From positions 1,922,001 through 1,986,000 of the forward strand of contig NZ_LR134440.1 of NCBI RefSeq assembly GCF_900637855.1: a stretch of 64,000 nt of DNA. The letters run 5' to 3'. Each line of letters opens with the position of its first letter. Positions within the stretch are counted from its first letter, which is position 1. Source of the DNA: Neisseria animaloris. GTDB taxonomy: Bacteria > Pseudomonadota > Gammaproteobacteria > Burkholderiales > Neisseriaceae. The translations under genes and the position numbers were made by a program. A model generated the notes under the pieces. That model was not told where the DNA came from and did not search any database. It saw nothing but the letters and a program-made list of their open reading frames with translations. Below are positions 47,086 to 57,726 of the stretch, in pieces.

Positions 47086-47292
47086 TCAATTTTTAATTGA
47101 TTTTTTTATCATTACGGTCTGAGTAATAGATAAATTTTCATCTGAATCTATAAAATATGTTGCTCTTATGCAACTATTGCTAATATTAGCCTCCACATTA
47201 GCCACATTATCCAGCATCAACAGATTAGTTAAGGTTACTGTGTTAAGTCTTGTATCGACAGGAATATCTTCTTTTAGACAGTCTAAAAACAA
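47086..47292 (-). CDS. Small unknown ORF
   Basis: 68 residues starting MFLDCLKEDIPVDTRLNTVT, no recognised family. It lies in decayed DNA; the beta-rich pattern and intact length could be a real small gene or the tail of a larger lost one. Confidence 0.3.
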   Translation of the reverse strand: MFLDCLKEDIPVDTRLNTVTLTNLLMLDNVANVEANISNSCIRATYFIDSDENLSITQTVMIKKSIKN

Positions 47293-47353
47293 CTTGTCAT
47301 ACGTTTCACGCTGACTGTTTAGTCCGAGTGCTTACATCGTAATTCGTACATGT

Positions 47354-47551
47354 TTAAGCCAGTAAATCGTGAGTGAAATCTGAACTGCTTTTTAAAGCTG
47401 AAGCAAAAATTTCCATGCAGTCGTCAACGCTTAAACCATCACTCAAACCATCCATATCGTGCCACATTCCTATGAATACTTCCCGCATTTTTTGGGGTTC
47501 AGTCTGGATATTTGGACGAGAATATTGAGTAACATTGTTTACTTTAACCAT
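47354..47551 (-). CDS. Small unknown ORF with good ribosome site
   Basis: 65 residues starting MVKVNNVTQYSRPNIQTEPQ, with AGAGG eight bases before the ATG, so translation is plausible. It directly follows, and slightly overlaps, the frame at 47544-47699. No family recognised. Confidence 0.4.
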   Translation of the reverse strand: MVKVNNVTQYSRPNIQTEPQKMREVFIGMWHDMDGLSDGLSVDDCMEIFASALKSSSDFTHDLLA

Positions 47552-47699
47552 TATTACACCTCTTTATTTTCTTCAACGCTTTTAAGCCATTTTCTTCAAC
47601 GCTTTTAAGCCCTCTAGCTGCTATCTTTTTTTCAAACCATGCCGCAGGGTTGGAATGAATCTGGCCTAGAATATTTAGATAAACGCCCAAGTCAATCAT
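47544..47699 (-). pseudogene. Gene fragment altered by 23-base duplication
   Basis: 51-residue frame, MIDLGVYLNILGQIHSNPAA to LKALKKIKRCNNG. A 23-base tandem duplication (47566-47611) sits at its 3' end. Without it the frame would end GLKSVEENKEV-stop-stop just before the next gene's ATG, a much cleaner junction. The segment IHSNPAAWFE parallels IQSSAWFD in the fragment at 48161-48476, so the two are probably related. Confidence 0.4.
47566..47611. repeat. 23-base tandem duplication
   Basis: Two perfect, adjacent copies of a 23-base unit (47566-47588 and 47589-47611). Not a multiple of three, so it shifts the frame of the minus-strand gene it lies in. Confidence 0.9.
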
Positions 47700-48038
47700 C
47701 GTCCCATCGCACTACCATTGTGCATTCATATCATGTAATAAACCTCGATAAATGCATTGCGTATTTTGTAACTTTTGGCTGCACTCTTACTTTACGATAT
47801 AAGCGGTTATCTGAACATGCCCGAATTGGACATCAATTTCTTGCAGGGTAGGGTAGATGCTGCATTGGTCGCAAATAGCGGGTTATGTCGAGTTTAACCG
47901 CTAAATTCCTGTAAACCTTATCTCTATTGTCATCCGTTCACATGCCTTCTTAGAGTGTTCCTTCATCTAAGAAAATAACCATCTCGCGTGTACCTGCAAT
48001 CCATATTGAAAATGGTATTCCATAGCAATTTTCTTTCT

Positions 48039-48068
48039 TTTCAGACGGCCTTAACAGGCCGTCTGAAA
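48039..48068. repeat. DUS inverted pair
   Basis: Uptake word and its complement facing each other across a short AACA spacer in decayed DNA; may be an old terminator. Confidence 0.6.
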
Positions 48069-48160
48069 CATGGTTTAACAACTCCACCAATTGTCATAAA
48101 AGACGGTCAAGCTGTTTGCTATGGCATCGCGGGTTGCCACAATAAATTTCTTGGTTTCCT

Positions 48161-48476
48161 CTATATCGAAAAAAAGCTCGATATATATTCTAATTCATCG
48201 TTTTCTAATGCCTGTTTCAACCGTTCCGAGCCCTCTAGCTCCAGTCTCACCGTTCGACAGTTAAACACTTCATCTTGCCCGCCTTTTTCCCTGTAAAGCT
48301 CTTGCATCGAACCATGCAGATGATTGAATTCCCGTCAGTAGGCAATATTGGTTATCTGTATCTGTTCGCATTTTTCTTTGGTTTGCAACGTCTATAAAAA
48401 CGCTATTTTGATATTCTTCATATGAAATTTCACAAAACGTCGAAGGATCATAGAGACTGTTTGAAATTATGCTCAA
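48161..48476 (-). pseudogene. Frameshifted small gene related to 47544 fragment
   Basis: The frame from 48476 reads MSIISNSLYDPSTFCEISYE to QSSAWFDARALQ and stops at 48270. From 48307 the adjacent frame continues MQELYREKGGQDEVFNC through RLELEGSERLKQALENDELE to a stop at 48161. Joined, this is a ~105-residue protein with an acidic C-terminus, as in immunity or small regulatory proteins. Family not recognised. Confidence 0.4.
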
Positions 48477-49318
48477 GCAGCAATGAAGACAGTATGCCCG
48501 ACTCGAGCAGTGCTTTAGCTAATTGCGCTAGCTGCTGTTATACGAACAAGCTTAATTGAGTCATGAGATCAAAAAATATGTCAGATTGGGAAAAATGGGG
48601 CATGAAGGGTGGTATGGCACAGTACGCATACCATACATCAAAAATGTAAAATCCAGTTATTACCAAGCCTATTTCGGCCATGAATGGACGGTAAGATGAG
48701 ATATGTCGGTCTAGAAGGGAAGTGGTCTGTGGGTAGATGTGGAATCGTTCGATAATTTTCTTGCACTTTAGCTTTATTCCTTTATCCCGGCTAGAAATGT
48801 TTAACTAGCAGAGTCTTTGCATTTTTTTCTTTCTCTAGTGTTTTTTATAGACTAAAGGCTGTCTAAAAATGCGGATTTTGGTGTGTGAAAGCACTTTTAA
48901 CTAAATTAAATTTTAGATGATGCTGCAATTGAAGTTTTAAAGAGGAAATCCTATTGTTGGTATAGCTATTGTTGGTATAGATAGTAGGTAGTGGAAAAAA
49001 GTCTTGAGTTGGTCAGCATAACAGATTTCACTTAGCACAACTTGAGACATACTTGAACCAGTTGGTTGGTGCAATGCAGAGTGCTTTTGAGGGTGTTATA
49101 AGAGATGGGTGGAGGGAAAACACTATCCATAGTGCAATGCTATGCTCACTTATCATTGGAACATTTGCAGCCACATGCTCTGATACTGTCTGATTTGGTT
49201 AAGTATTCGGAGAATGACGACACAAATTTGGCACAGTAACTTTAGCTGTTGTGGTTAGCGTCTAAGTAAGATTATTGGATATGAAGTGATAATTTTCTTA
49301 GGAAAATTATCATGATTA

Positions 49319-49408
49319 TGGTGCCCGGAGCCGGAATCGAACCGGCACGACCTGTTTAGGGTCGACGGATTTTAAGTCCGTTGTGTCTACCTATTTCACC
49401 ACCCGGGC
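49319..49408 (-). tRNA. tRNA-Leu (TAA)
   Basis: 90 bases including encoded CCA. Acceptor GCCCGGG pairs with CCCGGGC, a long variable arm is typical of tRNA-Leu, the anticodon is TAA (plus-strand 49372-49374), and the T-loop is TTCGATT. First of a minus-strand cluster. Confidence 0.96.
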
Positions 49409-49448
49409 TTTGTCTTTTATTTCGTGGTGAAATTAAAGACAGATAACT

Positions 49449-49526
49449 TGGAGGCGGGGGCGCGGATTTTAACCGGCCTGTATAAGGGTTGCACCCCTTA
49501 TCGCATAAACACTCTGCCACCCCGCC
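49449..49526 (-). tRNA. Aberrant tRNA-Cys-like gene (GCA)
   Basis: 78 bases with encoded CCA, a perfect 7-base acceptor stem (GGCGGGG/CCCCGCC), discriminator T as in tRNA-Cys, and GCA at the anticodon position. The T-loop reads TTAAAAT instead of TTCRANY, the T-stem has a mismatch, and the anticodon stem pairs out of the normal register. It resembles the neighbouring normal tRNA-Cys in the acceptor and D-arm (TGGCAGAGTG...TTATGC). Either a decaying duplicate or a tRNA with a special role. Confidence 0.6.
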
Positions 49527-49540
49527 ATGAAGATTTAATT

Positions 49541-49614
49541 TGGAGGCGGAAGTCGGAATCGAACCGGCGTACACGGCTTTGCAGGCCGCTGCATAACCAC
49601 TCTGCCATTCCGCC
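49541..49614 (-). tRNA. tRNA-Cys (GCA)
   Basis: 74 bases with CCA. Standard cloverleaf, anticodon loop CTGCAAA, T-loop TTCGATT, discriminator T. The functional cysteine tRNA of the cluster. Confidence 0.95.
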
Positions 49615-49660
49615 TGAAACTTTACAAGCCGTTTAAGTGGTTGTAAACGGCCTGATATTT

Positions 49661-49736
49661 TGGAGCGGGAAACGAGTCTCGAACTCGCGACCTCAACCTT
49701 GGCAAGGTTGCGCTCTACCAACTGAGCTATTCCCGC
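49661..49736 (-). tRNA. tRNA-Gly (GCC), copy 3 in transcription order
   Basis: 76 bases with CCA, anticodon GCC in loop TTGCCAA, T-loop TTCGAGA. Same sequence as the copies at 49758 and 49859. Confidence 0.96.
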
Positions 49737-49757
49737 TTAGGTTCAAATGTAAGTTGT

Positions 49758-49833
49758 TGGAGCGGGAAACGAGTCTCGAACTCGCGACCTCAACCTTGGC
49801 AAGGTTGCGCTCTACCAACTGAGCTATTCCCGC
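49758..49833 (-). tRNA. tRNA-Gly (GCC), copy 2
   Basis: 76 bases, identical to its neighbours; spacers of 21 and 25 bases separate the three copies. Confidence 0.96.
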
Positions 49834-49858
49834 ATTTGAATTACATTTGAGTGAACTT

Positions 49859-49934
49859 TGGAGCGGGAAACGAGTCTCGAACTCGCGACCTCAACCTTGG
49901 CAAGGTTGCGCTCTACCAACTGAGCTATTCCCGC
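49859..49934 (-). tRNA. tRNA-Gly (GCC), copy 1
   Basis: 76 bases, first of the cluster in transcription order. Identical to the other two. Confidence 0.96.
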
Positions 49935-50021
49935 TTGGATTTTGCTTCTGCTCATAGGCTTCGGCAAAAGAGAAAGCTATTATATTGTCTGGAAATTTGC
50001 TGTCAAGTATTTTATTGGATT

Positions 50022-50588
50022 TTAATGCTTAAATTCTTTCCATGCCATTTTCAAGTAATAGAACATTGACCAGATGGTTAATACGGATGCAATACACATC
50101 AATATGTTACCTGTGGTAAGCAGGTTGAAGCCGTGAAAATCTTGCAGGCCGATGAGCAGCAGTAAAATGGCAGTCATTTGTGCTGCTGTTTTGAATTTGC
50201 CGATGGTGGCAACGGCGACACTGTTGCGTTTGCCCAGTTGCGCCATCCATTCGCGCAGGGCGGAAATGGTGATTTCGCGACCGATGATAATCATGGCGAA
50301 GATGGCATGGGTGCGGCCTAAGCTCACGAGCAGCAGTAAGGCAACGGCTACCATTAGTTTGTCGGCAACGGGGTCGAGAAATGCACCGAAGTCGGAAGTT
50401 TGTTTCCAACGGCGGGCGAGAAAGCCGTCAAACCAGTCGGTAACGGCTGCCACGGCAAAAATAATCGCTGCAGTCCAGTTGATGGTTTGCATATCCAGCC
50501 ATCCGTTTGGCAGATAAAACAGTATGGTAAATACCGGAATGAGTAAAACGCGCATCCAGGTAAGGAAAATGGGTATGTTCCACGGCAT
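50022..50588 (-). CDS. pgsA: Phosphatidylglycerophosphate synthase
   Basis: Makes phosphatidylglycerol phosphate from CDP-diacylglycerol and glycerol 3-phosphate at the inner membrane. 188 residues with the CDP-alcohol phosphotransferase motif D-G-x2-A-R...G-x3-D-x3-D, seen as DWFDGFLARRWKQTSDFGAFLDPVADK. Several membrane spans. It lies upstream of the tRNA cluster on the same strand and follows uvrC, a pairing also known in other Proteobacteria (uvrC-pgsA-tRNA). Confidence 0.96.
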   Translation of the reverse strand: MPWNIPIFLTWMRVLLIPVFTILFYLPNGWLDMQTINWTAAIIFAVAAVTDWFDGFLARRWKQTSDFGAFLDPVADKLMVAVALLLLVSLGRTHAIFAMIIIGREITISALREWMAQLGKRNSVAVATIGKFKTAAQMTAILLLLIGLQDFHGFNLLTTGNILMCIASVLTIWSMFYYLKMAWKEFKH

Positions 50589-50891
50589 GTTGGGGCTTGC
50601 TTTCCGAAGATGATGATGTTTCAGACGGTCGTGGGATTATGCAGATAGAAAGGCCGTCTGAAAAAAGATGTTTATTATAGCGAATTTATTGGTTATCGGC
50701 GGGTTTGCGCCTGTATGAATGCTACTTTTCATGCGGAAATGGTGTCCAATGTCGGCAAAATGGGTATAGGCACTCCGATTTTAATGCGGCAAAGTTGTCT
50801 GAACAGACCAATATTAACCACGACTATGTTACTAAAACGAAGCTGCTCTGTGTTTCGAGGCCGTCTGAATGTTTCAGACAGCCTGTTTGCT
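50589..50891. other. Intergenic uvrC-pgsA
   Basis: Contains single uptake words at about 50620 and 50652 and an imperfect uptake-word inverted pair at about 50860-50885, the likely uvrC terminator. No convincing gene. Confidence 0.55.
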
Positions 50892-52727
50892 TTAATGAAG
50901 ATGTTCGTAAATTTTTTCGGCCAAGGCTTTACTAATGCCTTCTACTTGAGCCAGGTCTTCTATGCTGGCGGCTGCTACGCCGCGCAAGCCGCCGAAGCGG
51001 GTGAGCAGGGCTTGGCGGCGTTTGGCACCTACGCCGGGAATTTCGCTGAGTGATGAGCTTACCCGGGCTTTGTCGCGTTTTTTTCTGTGGCCGGTAATGG
51101 CGAAACGGTGGGATTCGTCGCGCACGGTTTGCAGTAGGTGTAAGGCGGAGCTGTTGGGCGGCAGACGGAAGGTTTCGCCTGTGAACGGCAAAATCAGTTC
51201 TTCCAAGCCGGCTTTGCGTTCGGGGCCTTTGGCGATGCCGATGATGGGGATGTGCAGGCCGAGTTCTTCCCACACGGTTACGGCCATGCCGACCTGCCCT
51301 TTGCCGCCGTCGATTAAGACGGCATCGGGCCATTTGACGGTTTCGCCGTTGGCTTCGGCTTCGACCATTTTGCCGTAACGGCGGGTAAGCACTTCGCGCA
51401 TGGCGGCGTAGTCGTCGCCGGCTTTGGCGGTGGTGATGTTGTAGCGGCGGTACTGGCTCGGTTGGATATTATGCTCGTCGTACACAACGCAGGAGGCGAT
51501 GGTGGCTTCGCCCTGCGTGTGACTGATATCAAAGCATTCGAGGCGTTGGAGGCCGTCTGAATCTATGTTTAACACGCGTGCCAGTTCTTCGATGCGGTGT
51601 TGCTGGTTGCTGTGCTGTAAGCGGTGTTGGGCAATGGCGAGTTTGGCGTTTTTCTCTGCCATGTTTAGCCAGATTTTGCGTTCGCCTATGGTTTTGGTAA
51701 CGAATTGGATTTGTTTGCCGTGTTCTTGGTTTAAGGCCGTCTGAAGCACTTCGGGCAAAGTGAAGTTGCTGATGATGATGTCGGGCTTGCTTTTGCCTAA
51801 ATAATGTTGGGCAACAAAGGCTTCGGCGTAATCCTGCCCGTTGGGTTCGGGATCATTGCGCACGTCGGGAAAGAAACTTTTGTCGCCGACATGCCGCCCG
51901 CCGCGGATGCTGACCCAATGAATACACACGCTGCCTTGTTCCACCACCAACGCCAGCAGGTCAATATCGTTAGGATTGTTGGGATTTTTGCTGTCGATAA
52001 ACTGCTGGCTTTGCACTAATCCGAGCGCTTGAATTTGGTCGCGGTAACAGGCGGCTTCTTCAAATTGCAGTGCGGCGGCGGCCTGATTCATTTTGTGGTG
52101 CAGGGTTTGGGTAAGTTCGCCGGTTTTGCCGTTGAGAAAGGTAACAGCTTCGCGTACGCTGGCTTGGTAGTCTTCGTAAGTGATATGGCCGACGCACGGG
52201 CCGGAACAGCGTTTGATTTGATACAGCAGGCAGGCACGGTCGCGGTGTTCGAACACGCTGTCTTCACAAGTGCGCAGGCGGAATACTTTTTGCAGAATCT
52301 GAATGCTGTCGCGCACGGCGTAACCGTTTGGATAAGGGCCGAAATATTGGTTGGGTTTTTTGAGTGTGCCGCGGTAATAGGCCATCTGCGGGAATTCGTG
52401 CCCGCTCAACATCAGATAAGGATAGCTTTTGTCGTCACGGAAAAGGATATTGTATTTCGGCGATAAGGCTTTGATTAAATTGTTTTCCAGAATCAGCGCT
52501 TCGGCTTCGGAGCGGGTAACGGTGGTTTCGACCGAATGCACTTGTTTTACCATCAAGGTGATGCGCGGAGAATGGTCGCTTTTCTGAAAATAGCTCGACA
52601 CCCGCCGTTTCAGGTTGACTGCCTTGCCGACGTACAAAACCTGTCCGCTTTTGTCGAGCATGCGGTAAACGCCTGGCAGATTCGGCAGGTTTTTCAAAAA
52701 AACGGTTAAGTCGAACGGAGTGGACAC
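50892..52727 (-). CDS. uvrC: UvrABC system endonuclease subunit UvrC
   Basis: Makes both incisions in nucleotide excision repair. 611 residues: GIY-YIG domain at the N-terminus (PGVYRMLDKSGQVLYVGKA), UVR helix (KMNQAAAALQFEEAACYRDQI), RNase H-like C-terminal nuclease with DGGKGQ, and tandem helix-hairpin-helix motifs (IPGVGAKRRQALLTRFG). Full length and typical. Carries internal uptake words. Confidence 0.97.
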   Translation of the reverse strand: MSTPFDLTVFLKNLPNLPGVYRMLDKSGQVLYVGKAVNLKRRVSSYFQKSDHSPRITLMVKQVHSVETTVTRSEAEALILENNLIKALSPKYNILFRDDKSYPYLMLSGHEFPQMAYYRGTLKKPNQYFGPYPNGYAVRDSIQILQKVFRLRTCEDSVFEHRDRACLLYQIKRCSGPCVGHITYEDYQASVREAVTFLNGKTGELTQTLHHKMNQAAAALQFEEAACYRDQIQALGLVQSQQFIDSKNPNNPNDIDLLALVVEQGSVCIHWVSIRGGRHVGDKSFFPDVRNDPEPNGQDYAEAFVAQHYLGKSKPDIIISNFTLPEVLQTALNQEHGKQIQFVTKTIGERKIWLNMAEKNAKLAIAQHRLQHSNQQHRIEELARVLNIDSDGLQRLECFDISHTQGEATIASCVVYDEHNIQPSQYRRYNITTAKAGDDYAAMREVLTRRYGKMVEAEANGETVKWPDAVLIDGGKGQVGMAVTVWEELGLHIPIIGIAKGPERKAGLEELILPFTGETFRLPPNSSALHLLQTVRDESHRFAITGHRKKRDKARVSSSLSEIPGVGAKRRQALLTRFGGLRGVAAASIEDLAQVEGISKALAEKIYEHLH

Positions 52728-52853
52728 AGCAAGCGGCGGATTTGTATTTCAGACGGCTTGAATTATACGGGAAATTAATGAAGCCGTTTGTTTTGACGGT
52801 AGGAATACCGATATTCAACGGCATAGATTACCGCTCGGGTAGGGTAAGTAACG

Positions 52854-52883
52854 AGGCCGTCTGAAATCGTTTTCAGACGGCCT
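52854..52883. terminator. DUS-pair hairpin terminator
   Basis: 13-base arms, 4-base loop, just after the DUF4124 gene on the minus strand. Confidence 0.78.
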
Positions 52884-52898
52884 TTATATCGAAGTAGA

Positions 52899-53342
52899 TT
52901 AGTTACAATATTTTGAAACGTCTGCATCGTAGCGCTTCATCAGTTCATCACGGTTGGCACTGCGTGCTGTTTCGGCAAACTGGCGGTTCAGGCGGGCTGT
53001 TTTGCAGTTGTCTTCTTTGAATTGGCGGTTTTGCTCTTCAACCTTTTTATTCTGTTCTTCAACTCTTCTGTTTTCTTCGGCAATTTGGTCGTTAAGCTGT
53101 TTTTGCTTGTCTGCTAAAGAATCACCATCTGTTGAAGCAGATTGGGTGGAAACGGAGGGGGTAACGGTATGGGTGCGCACGTTGACAGTGCCTGCGCGGG
53201 AAGGTTGAAGGTTTTGCGGTACGTCGGAATAGCTTGTGCTGCCGTTTTTGCCTTTCCAAGTGTATACCTCTGCTGCAGAAAGGGTGCCGGCTGCGAAAAG
53301 GCTGCCGAGTAAAACAAATTGTGCCAAACGGGTAATGTGCAT
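52899..53342 (-). CDS. DUF4124-domain secreted protein with coiled coil
   Basis: 147 residues. A signal peptide (about 1-23, ending TLSAA) is followed by a DUF4124 module (EVYTWKGKNGSTSYSDVP, about 24-45), a Ser/Thr-rich linker, and a charged coiled coil with EEQNKKVEEQN-type repeats (about 85-115). Two Cys in the C-terminal part may form a disulfide. Family function unknown; predicted periplasmic. Confidence 0.85.
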   Translation of the reverse strand: MHITRLAQFVLLGSLFAAGTLSAAEVYTWKGKNGSTSYSDVPQNLQPSRAGTVNVRTHTVTPSVSTQSASTDGDSLADKQKQLNDQIAEENRRVEEQNKKVEEQNRQFKEDNCKTARLNRQFAETARSANRDELMKRYDADVSKYCN

Positions 53343-53518
53343 GGTCTTATTCTTTCTGTTTTGTTTTCAGACGGCCTATATTGTACTGTTTTGTAAAACT
53401 GTTGTCATGAATTGTAATCACATTTGTAATAAACCGTTGATTGTTTCGGCATCCTTACAACGAAATGCCGTTTTTCCACATCGCGATTTTTTAAAGTCGG
53501 GAGGGTAATAAAATGGCG

Positions 53519-53542
53519 GCGGGCTGCTATTAAGCAGTCCGC
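53519..53542 (+). promoter_or_regulatory. Hairpin overlapping guaB promoter
   Basis: 10-base arms GCGGGCTGCT and AGCAGTCCGC with one G-T pair and a 4-base loop lie right before the guaB -10 box. Possible operator or old terminator stem; no T run follows. Confidence 0.4.
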
Positions 53543-53546
53543 AAAT

Positions 53547-56766
<3,220 letters not shown>

Positions 56767-56783
56767 TTAAAGGTATCTATATT

Positions 56784-57059
56784 ATGAAGTGGGTTACCCT
56801 GGTTTTAATCGCCGCACTGACATGGTTCCAATACAGCCTTTGGCTTTCCAAAGGCGGCTGGCGCGACATGTGGCGCCTGCAAGACCAAGTTGCCGCGCAG
56901 GAAGAAAAAAATCAGGCACTGACTTTGCGTAACAATGCCCTTACGGCAGAAGTAAACGATTTGGCGGAAGGCCAAGATGCCATTGCCGAAATCGCACGGG
57001 TGGATTTAGGTTATATCCAGGATGGAGAAACCTACTACCGCTTGGTGGATCATCGTTAA
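56784..57059 (+). CDS. ftsB: Cell division protein FtsB
   Basis: 91-residue DivIC/FtsB-type protein that links FtsQ and FtsL at the divisome. One N-terminal membrane helix (about 3-20) is followed by a coiled coil (about 28-62) and a C-terminal conserved tail (IARVDLGYIQDGETYYRLV). Position directly after eno is classic for FtsB in Proteobacteria. Confidence 0.93.
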   Translation: MKWVTLVLIAALTWFQYSLWLSKGGWRDMWRLQDQVAAQEEKNQALTLRNNALTAEVNDLAEGQDAIAEIARVDLGYIQDGETYYRLVDHR

Positions 57060-57726
57060 TATATGTAGAACAGTTAGGTTTGTAAATTAATCCTCTAAAT
57101 CATCCTTTAGGATATTTGGAGGATTTTTTTATCAATATGGTTACTTTCGCAAATCAAGTTATCAACTATTAAAAAGTAGATATGTAATTAACTTCGGGAA
57201 AAGTGCGATATGGTAATTTTGCAAATGGAATAATCTTAATTATGCGATTATACTATGATTAAAATTGAAATAAGTAATCAACTAATAATCATGGTTAATA
57301 AGATTTTTTTCTGAATTAGGATATTAAGGCATAATTATACGGCTGTAGCATCTTATTTTTGTGCAATGGGAATAATGAAATTAATTACTTAGCTATTAAT
57401 TTGGAGAGCGATGTGAATAGTAAGTAACTTGAATAGCTATTTTAAATGTCATTTGGGAATATTGAAATAAAAACATTAGCAATCTTGCATGCGGTAGTAG
57501 CCAGCTATGATGGGATTGTTTTATAAAGGTTTCAGACTGTCTTGAAAAAGAGCCGATTGTCAGATTTTTCCCGAAAAAAAACGTAGAGTGGTTATAAAGT
57601 TGCATTTTCTGGTTTAATATTTACATAAATTAGCAAATTTGCTTGGCAGAGTAGGCGGTTAGAATATATCATGTTGTCTATATAGTGTAAGGCAGCCAAA
57701 CTGCGAATTTGAACAGGGGATAAAAT
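57060..57726. other. AT-rich intergenic before tspA
   Basis: Begins with the ftsB terminator. The remaining ~590 bases are AT-rich with no gene I can support. A single TTCAGACTGTCTTGAA-like uptake-word variant lies near 57531. Confidence 0.6.
57089..57130 (+). terminator. Rho-independent terminator of eno-ftsB
   Basis: Long imperfect stem from AATCCTC to GAGGATT followed by a run of T. Confidence 0.8.

Larger units (their letters stand above)
46189..49318. other. Decayed AT-rich region without intact genes
   Basis: 3.1 kb of low-GC DNA upstream of the tRNA block. It includes a helix-turn-helix-like remnant (46400-46680), small minus-strand frames that may be old immunity-type or island genes (47086-48476), and a 46-codon fragment TYLNQLVGAMQSAFEGVIRD at 49046-49180. 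Uptake-word variants with A for G (GCCATCTGAA) occur near 46988-47013. From 48480 to 49040 I see nothing I can support. Confidence 0.45.

Noticed and set aside
47988..48296. 102-residue plus-strand ORF
   Set aside because: It runs through an uptake-word pair and is antisense to the more coherent frame at 48161-48307.
49319..49934. Repeated 76-base units taken as a possible CRISPR-like or tandem repeat array
   Set aside because: They are tRNA-Gly genes with full cloverleaf and anticodon; no CRISPR repeats or cas genes were seen anywhere in the window.
50715..51053. 112-residue plus-strand frame between pgsA and uvrC
   Set aside because: Its second half is antisense to uvrC and its first half shows no coding character.
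57396..57605. 69-residue minus-strand ORF in the tspA upstream region
   Set aside because: AT-rich chance frame with no ribosome site and no family likeness.
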